NCBI RefSeq assembly: GCF_024298925.1
Contig: NZ_CP101283.1
Span: forward strand, 2,361,001-2,425,000
Reading direction: 5' to 3'
DNA: 64,000 bases
Source: Phenylobacterium sp. LH3H17
GTDB lineage: Bacteria; Pseudomonadota; Alphaproteobacteria; Caulobacterales; Caulobacteraceae
The notes under the pieces are model-generated. The model was not told the DNA's origin, searched no databases, and was given only the letters and a program-made list of their open reading frames with translations. How positions within the stretch are numbered: position 1 is the stretch's first letter; the number at the start of each line of letters is the position of its first letter. The position numbers and the translations under genes were made by a program. Positions 28,111 through 36,587 of this stretch are shown one piece after another.

Positions 28111-28704
28111 CTAGGCGAAATCCTTATCCAGTTCGGCCCGGGTGGCGGGGCTGAGCACCGCCAGGTGCGCATAGGCTTCGTGATCGCAGCCCACCAGGAT
28201 CGCCACGGCGGGATCGCGGAAGACTGCGATCTGGTCCGGCTTAAGGGGGAAGCGGACGAAATGGACCGAGGAGGCCTTGCCGTCCTCGCGAGTGCGCTCC
28301 ACGTCGCCCTCGGGCACGCTCATGACCTTGTCGCCGCCGATCTGCAGGAAAAACAGGTCCTCCACTCCGCCCAGACGGGCCAGCAGGGCCCCGCGGCGGA
28401 CCGGATCGTCGATCTCGAACATGATGGTGGCCACCAGTTCCGAACCTTGCGGGATCAAGGGGTTATAGGCCGCGAGCTCATCCGGCACCTGAGCCGCCCC
28501 CCCCTTCTCGGTGAGCAGCATCTCCTGGATCTGGAACAGCATGGTTTCGAAAGACTCGAAATAGACCGTGCAGCTAGGCCCCAGCGCGACCCGCCGCAGG
28601 CGCTTGGCCGGCAGCAGGGCGGCGCGGCGCTCGGCGCGGACTTTTGAGAATTCGGCGTCCGGGATCAGGTCGTCGAGGGTCACCTGGCGAAGGGCGAGCG
28701 GCAT
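28111..28704 (-). CDS. DUF3501 family protein
   Basis: Protein of 197 aa matching the DUF3501 pattern: ITLDDLIP-like opening, the RVALGPSCTVYFESFETMLFQIQEML segment near residue 40-65, and an ELVATIMFEIDDP stretch near 95-107. No catalytic motif is known and no signal peptide or membrane helix is visible. AGGAGG precedes the ATG. It is the third gene of a rubrerythrin / Fe-S oxidoreductase / DUF3501 operon, a linkage recurrent in proteobacteria, with a 12-nt gap. The predicted OxyR site upstream of the operon suggests a role in peroxide defence. Confidence 0.85.
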   Translation of the reverse strand: MPLALRQVTLDDLIPDAEFSKVRAERRAALLPAKRLRRVALGPSCTVYFESFETMLFQIQEMLLTEKGGAAQVPDELAAYNPLIPQGSELVATIMFEIDDPVRRGALLARLGGVEDLFFLQIGGDKVMSVPEGDVERTREDGKASSVHFVRFPLKPDQIAVFRDPAVAILVGCDHEAYAHLAVLSPATRAELDKDFA

Positions 28705-28716
28705 GGGACCTCCTAC

Positions 28717-30072
28717 TCAGAGCGCGCCATAGGCGCGGGCGAAAATCTCGATGGGGTGGGACTGGCGCGGCTGCGCGAGATCAGCTCCGGTCTCGACGGT
28801 GAGGAGCTGGCCAAGATGCTTGCAGGCGAGCGGGCAGTCGGAACAGAGCTCGGCGCTCGCCTTCTGCGCCACGGCGCGGGCGGCGGGGCGGCCCACCTTG
28901 CGGGCGACCGCATGGGTGGCCTTCATCACCCCAAAGGTGCCGCCGTGGCCCGAGCAACGCTCGACGACCTCCACGGCGGTGTCGGGGATCAGGCGCAGCA
29001 TCTCGGCCGACTTCTGGCCCATATTCTGCGCCCGGGCGTGGCAGGCGTGGTGCACCGTCACCCCGCCTGCGACCGGCGACAGCCCGGGGGCCAGACCGTG
29101 GGTCTTGGCGATATCGACCACATATTCGCTGATGTCGCGGGTGGCGGCGGCCAGGCGCAGGACCGCGTGGTTCTGCGGCAGGATCAGCGGCCACTCGAAC
29201 TTCATCATCAGGCCGCAGCTGGCGGTCAGCGCGATCACCTCGTAGCCCTGGTCGATATAGGGGGCGAAAGCCGCGGCGATACGCTCGGCCCGGCCGGCCA
29301 CATCGCCCAGATCGCCGGCCTCCAGCTGGGGCATCCCACAGCACTCCGGATAGAGCAGTTCGGCCTGGACCCCTTGCAGGGCCAGGACCCGCGCGGCGGC
29401 TACGGCGGTGTCGGGCTGATTGTAGTCAACGAAACAGGTGGCGTAGAGCACCGCCTTGCGCTGGCCGACGGCCGGGCCCTGTGGGTTGGGCGGAACCGGG
29501 ACCTTCAGTCGGTCAGTGGCGGTCTTGGAATGGTATTTCGGCAGCTCGACCTCGGCGTCGATCTGGGCGATGGCCTCCAGCAGCTTGCGCAGCGGCGTGT
29601 TCTTGCGCGCCGTGGCCCAATTGGCGAGCCCGGCCATGGGCTTGGCGAGCTTGCCGTTGCGGTCGGTCTCGCCCAGTTGCTCGCGGATGAAGTGGACTTC
29701 CCCGGCCCGGCGCTTGGCGGCCCGGTAGCGCAGGATCAGGTGCGGGATGTCGATGTCGAAGGGATGCGGCGGCACATAGGGACACTTGGTGAGGAAGCAC
29801 ATGTCGCAGAGCGTGCAGGCCTCATCGACCTTGGCGTAGTCGCTCTTGGCCACGCTATCGAGCTCGCCGGTCTTGGACTCGTCGATCAGGTCGAACAGCC
29901 GCGGGAAGCTGTCGCAGAGATTGAAGCAGCGCCGGCAGGTGTGACAGACGTCGAACTGCCGCTCCATCTCCTTCTCGACGGCGGCCAGGTCGTAATAGGC
30001 CTCGTCCTGCCAGGCGATGGGATGGCGGAAGGGCGCATCGAGGCTGCCCTCGCGGGCGGGACTGTCTGCCAC
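28717..30072 (-). CDS. Fe-S oxidoreductase, GlpC/HdrD-like, with two CCG domains
   Basis: 451 aa soluble protein. Two [4Fe-4S] ferredoxin-type motifs are visible: Cys43-46-49-53 ([11 protein letters not shown]) and Cys86-89-92-97 ([13 protein letters not shown]). The C-terminal half has CCG-type cysteine clusters (PECCGMPQ near 243 and CSGHGGTFG near 367) as in heterodisulfide reductase subunit D and glycolate oxidase GlcF. GTG start at 30072 after GAGG. It lies between rubrerythrin and DUF3501, so it may be the electron donor to rubrerythrin in place of a rubredoxin; this is inference from the operon. Confidence 0.88.
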   Translation of the reverse strand: MADSPAREGSLDAPFRHPIAWQDEAYYDLAAVEKEMERQFDVCHTCRRCFNLCDSFPRLFDLIDESKTGELDSVAKSDYAKVDEACTLCDMCFLTKCPYVPPHPFDIDIPHLILRYRAAKRRAGEVHFIREQLGETDRNGKLAKPMAGLANWATARKNTPLRKLLEAIAQIDAEVELPKYHSKTATDRLKVPVPPNPQGPAVGQRKAVLYATCFVDYNQPDTAVAAARVLALQGVQAELLYPECCGMPQLEAGDLGDVAGRAERIAAAFAPYIDQGYEVIALTASCGLMMKFEWPLILPQNHAVLRLAAATRDISEYVVDIAKTHGLAPGLSPVAGGVTVHHACHARAQNMGQKSAEMLRLIPDTAVEVVERCSGHGGTFGVMKATHAVARKVGRPAARAVAQKASAELCSDCPLACKHLGQLLTVETGADLAQPRQSHPIEIFARAYGAL

Positions 30073-30097
30073 GGAGACCTCGCGATCAGAAGGAAGC

Positions 30098-30118
30098 GGG
30101 CGGCGCGGCGCGCCGCCC
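30098..30118 (-). terminator. Intercistronic hairpin between rubrerythrin and Fe-S oxidoreductase genes
   Basis: Perfect 9-bp stem GGGCGGCGC / GCGCCGCCC with a 3-nt loop in a 55-nt gap, followed on the minus strand by CTTCCTTCT. It could partly terminate transcription so that rubrerythrin is made in excess of the downstream proteins. Confidence 0.5.
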
Positions 30119-30127
30119 GACGGAACC

Positions 30128-30547
30128 TCAGGCGTCCAGGGTGTCCAGGGCGCGCTGGAAGCGGCCGGCGTGGGACTTCTCGGCCTTGGCCAAGGTCTCG
30201 AACCAGTCGGCGATTTCCTCGAAACCCTCGTCGCGGGCGGTGCGGGCCATGCCGGGATACATGTCGGTGTATTCGTGGGTTTCCCCGGCGATGGCGGCCT
30301 TCAGGTTGTTGCCGGTGGCGCCGATGGGCAGGCCGGTGGCGGGGTCGCCGACGGCTTCCATGAACTCCAGGTGCCCGTGGGCGTGGCCGGTCTCGCCTTC
30401 GGCGGTGGAACGGAACACCGCGGCCACGTCGTTATAGCCTTCCACGTCGGCCTTCTGAGCGAAGTAGAGGTAGCGGCGATTCGCCTGGCTCTCGCCGGCG
30501 AAGGCGTCTTTCAGGTTCTGCAGGGTCTTGCTGGTCGCGAGGCTCAT
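30128..30547 (-). CDS. Rubrerythrin-like diiron protein without rubredoxin domain
   Basis: Ferritin-like peroxidase of 139 aa. Diiron ligands sit in the expected helices: [11 protein letters not shown] (about residues 16-26), [10 protein letters not shown] (about 50-59), AGETHEY (about 84-90) and [20 protein letters not shown] (about 108-127). The C-terminal CxxC rubredoxin domain of classical rubrerythrins (~190 aa) is absent. The ATG at 30547 follows GGGAG; an upstream in-frame extension has no site. First gene of the operon; the OxyR-type site lies 92-128 nt upstream. Confidence 0.92.
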   Translation of the reverse strand: MSLATSKTLQNLKDAFAGESQANRRYLYFAQKADVEGYNDVAAVFRSTAEGETGHAHGHLEFMEAVGDPATGLPIGATGNNLKAAIAGETHEYTDMYPGMARTARDEGFEEIADWFETLAKAEKSHAGRFQRALDTLDA

Positions 30548-30638
30548 GGTGGTCTCCCTTGGAAGCGCGGCGCACCTTGAGGACTGGTGCGCGAATTCGC
30601 CGTCGGCGGGAGTATGAACCGACTTCGCAATAGGCATA

Positions 30639-30675
30639 ATCGATTTATTTTATCGTCAGGATAGAACTATTCTAT
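30639..30675. promoter_or_regulatory. Predicted OxyR operator upstream of rubrerythrin
   Basis: Four tetranucleotides with exact 7-nt spacing: ATCG (30639), TTAT (30650), ATAG (30661), CTAT (30672). The E. coli OxyR consensus is ATAG-N7-CTAT-N7-ATAG-N7-CTAT, so 14 of 16 positions match. The right-hand half lies in a perfect palindrome GATAGAA-CTA-TTCTATC. Location upstream of a peroxide-scavenging gene supports the call; OxyR itself is not in the window. Confidence 0.75.
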
Positions 30676-30692
30676 CTAGACTGACCCTAGGC

Positions 30693-30723
30693 GGTCCGCC
30701 CGTCGCCGGGCGACGGGCGGACC
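30693..30723 (-). terminator. Strong hairpin after the tautomerase gene
   Basis: Perfect 14-bp stem GGTCCGCCCGTCGC / GCGACGGGCGGACC with a CGG loop, three nucleotides past the tautomerase stop. No T-run follows on the minus strand. It probably insulates the tautomerase from the rubrerythrin promoter. Confidence 0.6.
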
Positions 30724-30726
30724 AGG

Positions 30727-30942
30727 TCAGGCGGCGGCGAGGGCGTGGACGTCCCGGGCGCTCAGCGATTTTCCGCCGATGGCCCAGTCACCCTGCTCGA
30801 ACTCCTGCACCCGCACCCAGGTCACGCCGCGAAGGGCTTCGCCCTCTACCGCGATCATCGCCTCGGTGACCCTTTCGATGAGCTCACGCTTCTGGGTCGG
30901 GGTGAAGACATCCTTGATGACGTCGATCGTCACGAGCGGCAT
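30727..30942 (-). CDS. 4-oxalocrotonate tautomerase family protein
   Basis: Small tautomerase of 71 aa. The mature N-terminal proline is the catalytic base; here the start is [13 protein letters not shown], with Pro2 in place. The family forms hexamers and acts on 2-hydroxymuconate or related enols; the natural substrate here is unknown. AAGGAG precedes the ATG at 30942. It lies downstream of a winged-helix/TPR regulator with a 122-nt gap that includes a palindrome, so it may have its own promoter. A strong hairpin follows its stop. Confidence 0.88.
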   Translation of the reverse strand: MPLVTIDVIKDVFTPTQKRELIERVTEAMIAVEGEALRGVTWVRVQEFEQGDWAIGGKSLSARDVHALAAA

Positions 30943-31034
30943 GGCCGTTCTCCTTGCTGTCAGATCCCGGCCAATGCGCCGGGGATGGCTGAGATTGCCG
31001 CGCGGCGAGGCGTTCCGCTTGAAGACCACCTGGA

Positions 31035-31050
31035 GATTTTCCGGAGAATC
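31035..31050. promoter_or_regulatory. Palindrome upstream of the tautomerase gene
   Basis: GATTTTCCGGAGAATC, 7 of 8 pairs matching, 93-108 nt before the tautomerase start and just after the regulator stop codon. Candidate operator. Confidence 0.35.
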
Positions 31051-31064
31051 CGGCGAGCTAGCCG

Positions 31065-32618
31065 CTAGACCGCGAGGCGATCCAGCATCTCGGTGATACG
31101 CCGCCGCACGGCGGACTCCCGGAACGGGAAGGCTCGCAGAAAGTCGGCCGAACCCAGGCCTGGGCTGCGCCGACGCGCGGATCGGGCCCAGGCCTGCGCC
31201 CGCGCCTCGTCGCCGCTCAGCCCGTGGGCCACGGCGGCGATCATCTCGATCAAGGCGTGCGCGCCTGGCGAGCGCGCAGCGCGCTCGGCCCACTCCGCGG
31301 CCTGGGCCGGCTCTCCGAGCACGATGTGCGACATGGCCCGCACGCCGTGCATCCCATAGACCAGCGGATCGAGCGGGCTGAGCTGCAACGCGGCCCCGAC
31401 ATTGGCCTGGCCCTCAGGGCCGTGGCCCAGCAGGGTCTCCGTCCAGCCTCGGGAATACCGCGCCTGTGCATAGTTCGGATTGAGCCGTATCGCGCGATCG
31501 AGCCACGGCAGGCTCGCCTCCAGGTCGCCGTTGAGCCAATAGACCCGCCCCATGACAAGGTTGCAGAAAGGATCCAGGGGATCGTGCTCAAGGCTCTGTT
31601 CCGCGCAACGCTGGGCGAGGGCCGTGGCGCGCGCCGCGTCATCGGCGAAGCTCAGGAAGGCGCCCTCGAAGTGCGTGAAGGACAGGCCGGCATGCGCGCG
31701 GGCGAAATCCGGCTCCATCGCGATCGCCCGCTCGAAAAGCGAAGCCGCCAGGGCGTTTCCGTCCCGATTGAACCGATACATGTGATGCAGACCCAGGTGA
31801 TAGGCCGACCAGGCGTCGAGATTCTCCGGCGACTTGAGCCGCGCAAGCCGCGCCTCGTTCGAGGGGATCTGCAGCTCCAGCGCGCCGATGACCGCCTGGA
31901 CGATCTGCTCGCGGACCTCGTGCACCGCCCCAAGGGCGCTGCGGAATCGTTCGCTCCAGACAACACCGCCGTCCTGCGTGTCGCAAAGCTCAACGGTCAG
32001 GGTCATGGACCGCGCATCGGTCTCGACGGAACCTGAGAGGCAGTAGCGGACATTGAGCGCCGCCCTCACACGCTGGATATCGGCTTCCGCCCCGCGGAAC
32101 CGGAACGATGAGCCGCGGGCGATGACGAACAGCCACCGCAGTCTCGAGAGCTCAGTGATCAGATCGTGCGGCAGGGCCTCGGCGATCGCGGCGGCCGGGC
32201 CCGGATCGCCGAGCACATTGAAGGGCAAGACCGCGATGGACGGCCGGAAGGACGGCTCCTCCGGCTCGGCGGGTGTCGTCTGGCCCTCTGTCAGGGTCGC
32301 GGGCGTGGCGACGGGCTCGACCTCGCCCACGAAACGGAATCCGATCTTGGGGATGGTGCGGATCAGGCGCTGGGCCGCTCCGTCGTCACCGATCGCCTGG
32401 CGCGCCGACTTCACTCGGCTGGCGATGGCGGCTTCGGAGACGATCCGGCCCTTCCAGATCTTCTCGACGATCTCGTCCTTGCCGAGCAGGCGCTCGCGGT
32501 TCTCGACCAGCAGGAGAAGCAGGGCGAAGACCTGCGGCTCCAGCGGAACCGCCACGTCGCTCCTGGTGAGTTCATGCTTCTCGGTGTCGAGCGTGTACGC
32601 CCCGAAACGGTAGATCAT
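31065..32618 (-). CDS. Winged-helix (CadC/OmpR-type) regulator with TolB-like and TPR domains
   Basis: 517 aa. The N-terminal winged helix (about residues 1-100) contains [22 protein letters not shown] and [25 protein letters not shown] segment at about 125 opens a TolB-N/adenylate-cyclase-associated domain, and TPR repeats fill about 250-480. There is no transmembrane helix, unlike CadC, so it is a soluble regulator, possibly sensing through the TPR part. ATG at 32618 chosen because the winged-helix domain begins there. It is divergent from a cupin gene and upstream of the tautomerase, which are the likely targets. Confidence 0.85.
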   Translation of the reverse strand: MIYRFGAYTLDTEKHELTRSDVAVPLEPQVFALLLLLVENRERLLGKDEIVEKIWKGRIVSEAAIASRVKSARQAIGDDGAAQRLIRTIPKIGFRFVGEVEPVATPATLTEGQTTPAEPEEPSFRPSIAVLPFNVLGDPGPAAAIAEALPHDLITELSRLRWLFVIARGSSFRFRGAEADIQRVRAALNVRYCLSGSVETDARSMTLTVELCDTQDGGVVWSERFRSALGAVHEVREQIVQAVIGALELQIPSNEARLARLKSPENLDAWSAYHLGLHHMYRFNRDGNALAASLFERAIAMEPDFARAHAGLSFTHFEGAFLSFADDAARATALAQRCAEQSLEHDPLDPFCNLVMGRVYWLNGDLEASLPWLDRAIRLNPNYAQARYSRGWTETLLGHGPEGQANVGAALQLSPLDPLVYGMHGVRAMSHIVLGEPAQAAEWAERAARSPGAHALIEMIAAVAHGLSGDEARAQAWARSARRRSPGLGSADFLRAFPFRESAVRRRITEMLDRLAV

Positions 32619-32704
32619 CGGCGTCCGCCTGCCCCGCTTCTCCCAAAAACCTCCACACGATCTCCAAGCGGAACGCTCCGCCACAGGGCAGGATGCCTAC
32701 AGGT

Positions 32705-32721
32705 TCCGACACATCGTCGGA
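32705..32721. promoter_or_regulatory. Inverted repeat in the regulator/cupin divergent region
   Basis: TCCGAC-ACATC-GTCGGA, perfect 6-bp arms in the 161-nt region between divergent genes. Candidate operator only. Confidence 0.3.
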
Positions 32722-32779
32722 TGCAACAGACCAGGAAACGCCGGCGGCGTCGCCTATCGTCGCGGCGGGGAGCGAAGCC

Positions 32780-33151
32780 ATGAAGATGACCTGCGTGGAA
32801 CTGCCCGACAACCTGAATGCCGGCGGCGTGCGAATTCAAGGGATCGACTGGGGCGATCTGAACATCTCCCACATCCACTTTCCCAAGGGCGCGGACGCCA
32901 CGCCGCTGCTCGAGGGCCTACCGCAGAACCTCTGCCAGTGCCCGCACTGGGGCATGGTGCTGAAGGGCGCGATCAATGTGCGCTACGCCGATGGCCGCAC
33001 CGAAACGGTGAACGCCGGCGAGGTCTATCACTGGCCGGCCGGACACACGGTCTGGGTCGACGAGGACTACAGCGCCATCGAGTTCAGTCCGGCCGTCGAG
33101 ATGGCCGAGGTCGTCAAGCACCTGCGGACGAAGATGGGCGTCCCGGCCTAG
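32780..33151 (+). CDS. Cupin domain protein
   Basis: 123 aa single-domain cupin. The beta-barrel motifs are recognisable: PHWGMVLKGAINVRYADGR (about residues 54-72, with His55) and AGEVYHWPAGHTVWVDED (about 79-96, with His84 and His89). Likely binds a metal; reaction unknown. Start at 32780 follows GGGGAG; an upstream in-frame stretch lacks a site. It is divergent from the winged-helix/TPR regulator and convergent with panB (4-nt gap). Confidence 0.8.
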   Translation: MKMTCVELPDNLNAGGVRIQGIDWGDLNISHIHFPKGADATPLLEGLPQNLCQCPHWGMVLKGAINVRYADGRTETVNAGEVYHWPAGHTVWVDEDYSAIEFSPAVEMAEVVKHLRTKMGVPA

Positions 33152-33155
33152 CGCC

Positions 33156-33983
33156 TTACCCGGCCTTGGCGAAATAGATCTCGGCAGGGCCTGGGAAGCG
33201 GCGCTGGCGGACATCTTCAGCGTAGCCGGCGACGGCCTTGGAGATTTCACCGCGTAGGTCAGCGTAGCGGCGGACGAACTTGGGCGTCCAGTCGAACAGG
33301 CCCAACATGTCGTCGGTGACCAGGATCTGGCCGTCGCAGCCGGACGAGGCGCCGATGCCGATGGTGGGCACGCCGATCGCCTCGGTGATCTCGCGGGCCA
33401 AGCCCTCGGCCACGCCCTCAACGACCACGGCGAAGGCGCCGGCTGCCGCCGTGGCCTTGGCCTCGGCCAGGATGCGGGCGCGTTCGTCGGCGCCCTTGCC
33501 CTTGGCTTTGAAGCCCCCGTCGACGTTCACCGCCTGGGGACGCAGGCCCACATGACCCATGACCGGGATGCCGCGTTTGACCAGATATTCGATGGTGTCG
33601 ACCACGGTGGGGCCACTCTCGACCTTCACGGCCTGGCAGCCCGTCTCCTTCATGATCCGAGCGGCGTTGGCGTAGGCGATCTCAGGCGCGCCTTCGTACG
33701 ATCCGAACGGCATGTCGACCACCACCATGGCCCGCCGGGCGGTGCGCATCACCGCCTGGCCGTGCAGGATCATCATTTCCAGGGTGACGCCCACCGTGTT
33801 GGGCAGGCCATGCACCACCATGCCGACGGAGTCGCCGACCAGCATCAAGTCGCAGTGCTCATCCAGCAGTTCGGCCATCGGTGCGGTGTAGGCGGTCAGG
33901 CAGACCACGGGGACACCGCCCTTGCGCGCGGCGATGTCCGGGGCGGCGAACCGTTTGACCGTTTCCTGACGCTGGGCCGACAT
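33156..33983 (-). CDS. panB: 3-methyl-2-oxobutanoate hydroxymethyltransferase
   Basis: First enzyme of pantothenate synthesis, using methylenetetrahydrofolate to make ketopantoate. 275 aa with family motifs [16 protein letters not shown] (about 29-44), [14 protein letters not shown] (about 46-59), PFGSYE and GHVGLRPQ (about 145). Its ATG is 3 nt after the stop of the upstream membrane-protein gene, and its GAGGAG ribosome-binding site lies within that gene, so it is coupled to an ECF sigma operon. panC is not in the window. Confidence 0.96.
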   Translation of the reverse strand: MSAQRQETVKRFAAPDIAARKGGVPVVCLTAYTAPMAELLDEHCDLMLVGDSVGMVVHGLPNTVGVTLEMMILHGQAVMRTARRAMVVVDMPFGSYEGAPEIAYANAARIMKETGCQAVKVESGPTVVDTIEYLVKRGIPVMGHVGLRPQAVNVDGGFKAKGKGADERARILAEAKATAAAGAFAVVVEGVAEGLAREITEAIGVPTIGIGASSGCDGQILVTDDMLGLFDWTPKFVRRYADLRGEISKAVAGYAEDVRQRRFPGPAEIYFAKAG

Positions 33984-33986
33984 GAA

Positions 33987-34367
33987 CTAGAACTCCTCGA
34001 TGACGCGGGTCAGGACGAACCCCATGGCCAGGACCGCCAGGCCGCTGGCAATCCATACCACCGAAGTCCCGGCAGGCAGCGCCGAAAGCAGCTCCACACG
34101 CGGCGCCCATTCGGCGACGCCGGCCCGCAGGACGCGGCTCGACCCCTCCGAGGCGGCCTCCACCTGACCCACGAAGTTGGACAGGATGAGCTGGCTGGCG
34201 CCGACCACCCCGCCGACCAGGCCGGCCGAGCCGATCAGCATCCGGCGCAGGGTCCAGCCCCGCGCCAGCTTGCGTTCCACCGCCATGGCGAAAGCCTTCT
34301 CGTCGGAGAAGGCCGGGGCGTCGCCGAAGAGGCGTTCCAGTCGTCGCTCGAATTCGAGCTCAGCCAT
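33987..34367 (-). CDS. Small membrane protein, probable partner (anti-sigma) of the ECF sigma factor
   Basis: 126 aa. A helical cytoplasmic N-terminus (about 1-42) with FERRLERLFGD and a conserved-looking ERKLARGW segment is followed by a helix near 43-62, a loop, and a second helix near 97-118. That topology and its position, overlapping the sigma gene by 8 nt, suit an anti-sigma factor, but no HxxxCxxC zinc motif or other named anti-sigma domain is visible. GGGAGG precedes the ATG at 34367. Not recognised by name. Confidence 0.65.
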   Translation of the reverse strand: MAELEFERRLERLFGDAPAFSDEKAFAMAVERKLARGWTLRRMLIGSAGLVGGVVGASQLILSNFVGQVEAASEGSSRVLRAGVAEWAPRVELLSALPAGTSVVWIASGLAVLAMGFVLTRVIEEF

Positions 34368-34956
34368 TGCCCTGCCTCCCTTCAAGAGCGGCGCCGGCAG
34401 GCGCCAGTCGCGTTCTGAGCTTCTCCAGACCACGTTTGACATGCGATTTGACCGTTCCAAGCGGCAGGTTCAAGGCCTCCGCCGTCTCGGCGTGGGAAAG
34501 ACCCGCGCCGTAGCACATGGACACGCACAGCCTTTCGGCCGGCCCCAGCGACTTCAGTCCCTCGTCCAGGTCGATCCGACCGGCCGCGTCCGGTTGAGGA
34601 GCGTCGATCGAAGCGTCCTCCGCTTCCTGAGCCAGACCCGCCAGCCGCCGCTCGCGTTGCAGACGGCGGAGATAGAGCCGGGCCGCGATCTTCTTGACCC
34701 AGGCGGCGAAGGCCCCTTCCCCGCGGAACTCGCGGATCCGTTCGAAGGCCGTCAGGAATGCGTCCTGGGCGACATCGTCGGCCTCGGCCGGCGCGGAGCC
34801 CATTCGCCGCAGCAGGCCGCGCACGGCCGAGCCATGCCTGCGGACCAGCTCCCCGAAGGCCGAACGGTCTCCCGCCGCCGCCAGGGCGGCCAGCTCCACG
34901 TCGTGGAGATTGGCCAGCCTTGTAGTGTTAGCGCCCGACATTGGGCTTTTCCCCAT
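34360..34956 (-). CDS. ECF-type RNA polymerase sigma factor
   Basis: 198 aa (193 if the ATG at 34941 is used). Region 2 shows AFGELVRRHGSAVRGLLRRM and DDVAQDAFLTAFERI (about 31-75), and region 4 shows LSHAETAEALNLPLGTVKSHVKRGLEKL (about 150-177). It lies 14 nt after a DUF6249 membrane protein gene and overlaps a small membrane protein, giving a likely three- or four-gene unit ending in panB. The target promoter motif cannot be read from one example. Confidence 0.93.
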   Translation of the reverse strand: MGKSPMSGANTTRLANLHDVELAALAAAGDRSAFGELVRRHGSAVRGLLRRMGSAPAEADDVAQDAFLTAFERIREFRGEGAFAAWVKKIAARLYLRRLQRERRLAGLAQEAEDASIDAPQPDAAGRIDLDEGLKSLGPAERLCVSMCYGAGLSHAETAEALNLPLGTVKSHVKRGLEKLRTRLAPAGAALEGRQGNG

Positions 34957-34970
34957 CCCCTAGAGGGAAG

Positions 34971-35342
34971 TTAATTCTTGCCGCGGGTCACGAAGGACAG
35001 CGCGATCAGAGCCAGGCCGATGAAGCCCGGGAAGGCGGCGATGCCCAGCAGCGGGTAGAGAGCGTCGGGCTCTTCGAAACTGATCGCGAAGCCCAGGGCT
35101 GCGAAGCCGATGGCCACCCCCAGCCAGACGATGCCGGAGCGGAGGTCCTTGTAGGGCGAAGGCGGCGCCTTCACGTCGCTGGTCAGGGCTTCGATCACTT
35201 CCGGCGGAAGGGTGGCGCCCTTCTCGATGGAGGCCCGCAGGGTCTCCTGCAGCTTCTGGCGTTCCTGGCTCTTGAACCAGCGTGGCGCGATGACGATGGC
35301 CGCGATCATGGCGAACATCGTGATTGGGATCAGAATTTCCAT
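34971..35342 (-). CDS. DUF6249-like small membrane protein
   Basis: 123 aa with an N-terminal helix (about 1-20), a cytoplasmic segment containing RQKLQETLRASIEKGATLPPEVIEAL (about 28-53), and two helices near 70-90 and 95-115. This pattern matches small membrane proteins often encoded next to ECF sigma factors. AGGGGAAG precedes the ATG. It is the first gene of the sigma operon. Role unknown; may act in sensing or in controlling the sigma factor. Confidence 0.75.
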   Translation of the reverse strand: MEILIPITMFAMIAAIVIAPRWFKSQERQKLQETLRASIEKGATLPPEVIEALTSDVKAPPSPYKDLRSGIVWLGVAIGFAALGFAISFEEPDALYPLLGIAAFPGFIGLALIALSFVTRGKN

Positions 35343-35675
35343 CTCGTCTTCCCCTCTTCAGGATTGGCGGGCGTATCAGCCCCGTTCTGAAAGGAAAGAG
35401 GCGCCCGCCCCTGCGTACAGATGCAAAGCTTGGCATGAAATGTTCGTCATGTTCGCAGACCCAGGTTCGACATGGCCCGACCGTCGGCCGACAGCAGCAC
35501 CGCGGTCACAAGGGGCGAGCGCGGCCAGCGGGAACATCAGCCACCAGTAGCTGTGAAATGCATCCCGCATGAGCGTGAACCCATCCAATGGAACGGGAAA
35601 GCCCCTCCCCGCTCCTCCACACCCTGGTCGCCGCCGTGGCCCGGTTTGGATGCGAAGTCGCCAGACAATTTCATT
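35343..35675. other. 333-nt region without an intact gene; possible gene fragment at its centre
   Basis: Should hold the promoter of the sigma operon (minus strand). A minus-strand frame from an ATG at 35570 begins MRDAFHSYWWLMFPLAA, which looks like the start of a small membrane protein, but then loses hydrophobic or coiled character and ends at 35376. I read it as a possible remnant of a sigma-operon membrane gene rather than a working gene. Nothing else stands out. Confidence 0.35.
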
Positions 35676-36041
35676 CTAGCCCAGCGCCGCGGCGTAGAGG
35701 TCCGGCTTGAAGCCGACCAGAAGGCGGTCTCCGAGGTCGAGGACGGGACGCTTGATCATCGAGGGCTGGGCCAGCATCAGACCGATCACCCTCTCCGCAT
35801 CCAGCCCGAGCTTGGCAGCGTCCGGCAGGGCGCGGAAGGTGGTCCCCGCGCGGTTGAGCAGCACCTCCCAGCCGACCTGGCCGATCCACTGCTCCAGGCG
35901 TGGCCGGTCGATCCCGAGCACCTTGTAGTCATGGAAGGCGTAGTCGACGCCACGGCCGTCCAACCAGGTTCGGGCCTTCTTCATCGTGTCGCAGGCCTTG
36001 ATGCCGTAGATGGTGATGGGAGAGGCGGAGAGGTCCGGCAT
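35676..36041 (-). CDS. ArsC/Spx-family (YffB-like) protein
   Basis: Thioredoxin-fold protein of 121 aa. The signature ITIYGIKACDTMKKARTWLDGRGVDYAFHDYK region (residues 8-40) has one N-terminal cysteine (Cys17) and the later motif SMIKRPVLD (about 94-102) is the usual R-P element. YffB-type proteins are annotated as glutathione-dependent thiol reductases without proven arsenate activity; no ars genes are nearby. Monocistronic as far as can be seen. Confidence 0.88.
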   Translation of the reverse strand: MPDLSASPITIYGIKACDTMKKARTWLDGRGVDYAFHDYKVLGIDRPRLEQWIGQVGWEVLLNRAGTTFRALPDAAKLGLDAERVIGLMLAQPSMIKRPVLDLGDRLLVGFKPDLYAAALG

Positions 36042-36164
36042 TCAAGGCTCCAGGGATCGGCGATAGCGGAGGTCGTCAGATCGGATGCCTCCCTCCGGAG
36101 TCAAGCGAGGCGCGGCCAGCGCCCAGACGGTTTGACGGCGCCAGCCCTGATGCCAGTCGCCAGG

Positions 36165-36587
36165 TCAGCCTGGCGTTGGCGGGAGCTTTTCGAACTTCAG
36201 CAGGGCTGGATCGAGGCGGTCCCAGGGAAGGCCGCTCACATTGTAGAACACCATTTGGGGCGCATACCGGCCGGGATCGTCGAGGCTCGCGGCATGCACG
36301 GTGAATAGGTCTGGCGTGGCCGCCGAGGTCAGATAGACCGGCGATCCGCAGGTGGGGCAGAAGCCGCGGGTCTTCACATTGCCGCTGTCTCCGGTGATTT
36401 CCCAATGTGACGCCTGGCCCTTGAGGGCGACCCGGTCCCGGCTCGGGAAAGTCAGATAGGATCCGTGGCCGGTTCCGCTCATCTGCTGACAATGCCGACA
36501 CTGGCAGTCGGCTTCCACAAGCGGCTCGTCGGCGATCTCATAGCGGATCGCGCCGCAGGCGCAGCCGCCTGCATAAGGCTCTCTCAT
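36165..36587 (-). CDS. GFA family protein (glutathione-dependent formaldehyde-activating-like)
   Basis: 140 aa zinc-binding protein. Three cysteine groups are present: GGCACGAIRYE (residues 7-17), CQCRHCQ (about 28-34) and FCPTCGSPVYL (about 80-90), the full CENP-V/GFA pattern. AAGGA precedes the ATG at 36587. The start overlaps the stop of an 80-residue membrane protein gene (ATGA). Members vary widely in function; formaldehyde activation is not implied without other genes. Confidence 0.88.
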   Translation of the reverse strand: MREPYAGGCACGAIRYEIADEPLVEADCQCRHCQQMSGTGHGSYLTFPSRDRVALKGQASHWEITGDSGNVKTRGFCPTCGSPVYLTSAATPDLFTVHAASLDDPGRYAPQMVFYNVSGLPWDRLDPALLKFEKLPPTPG

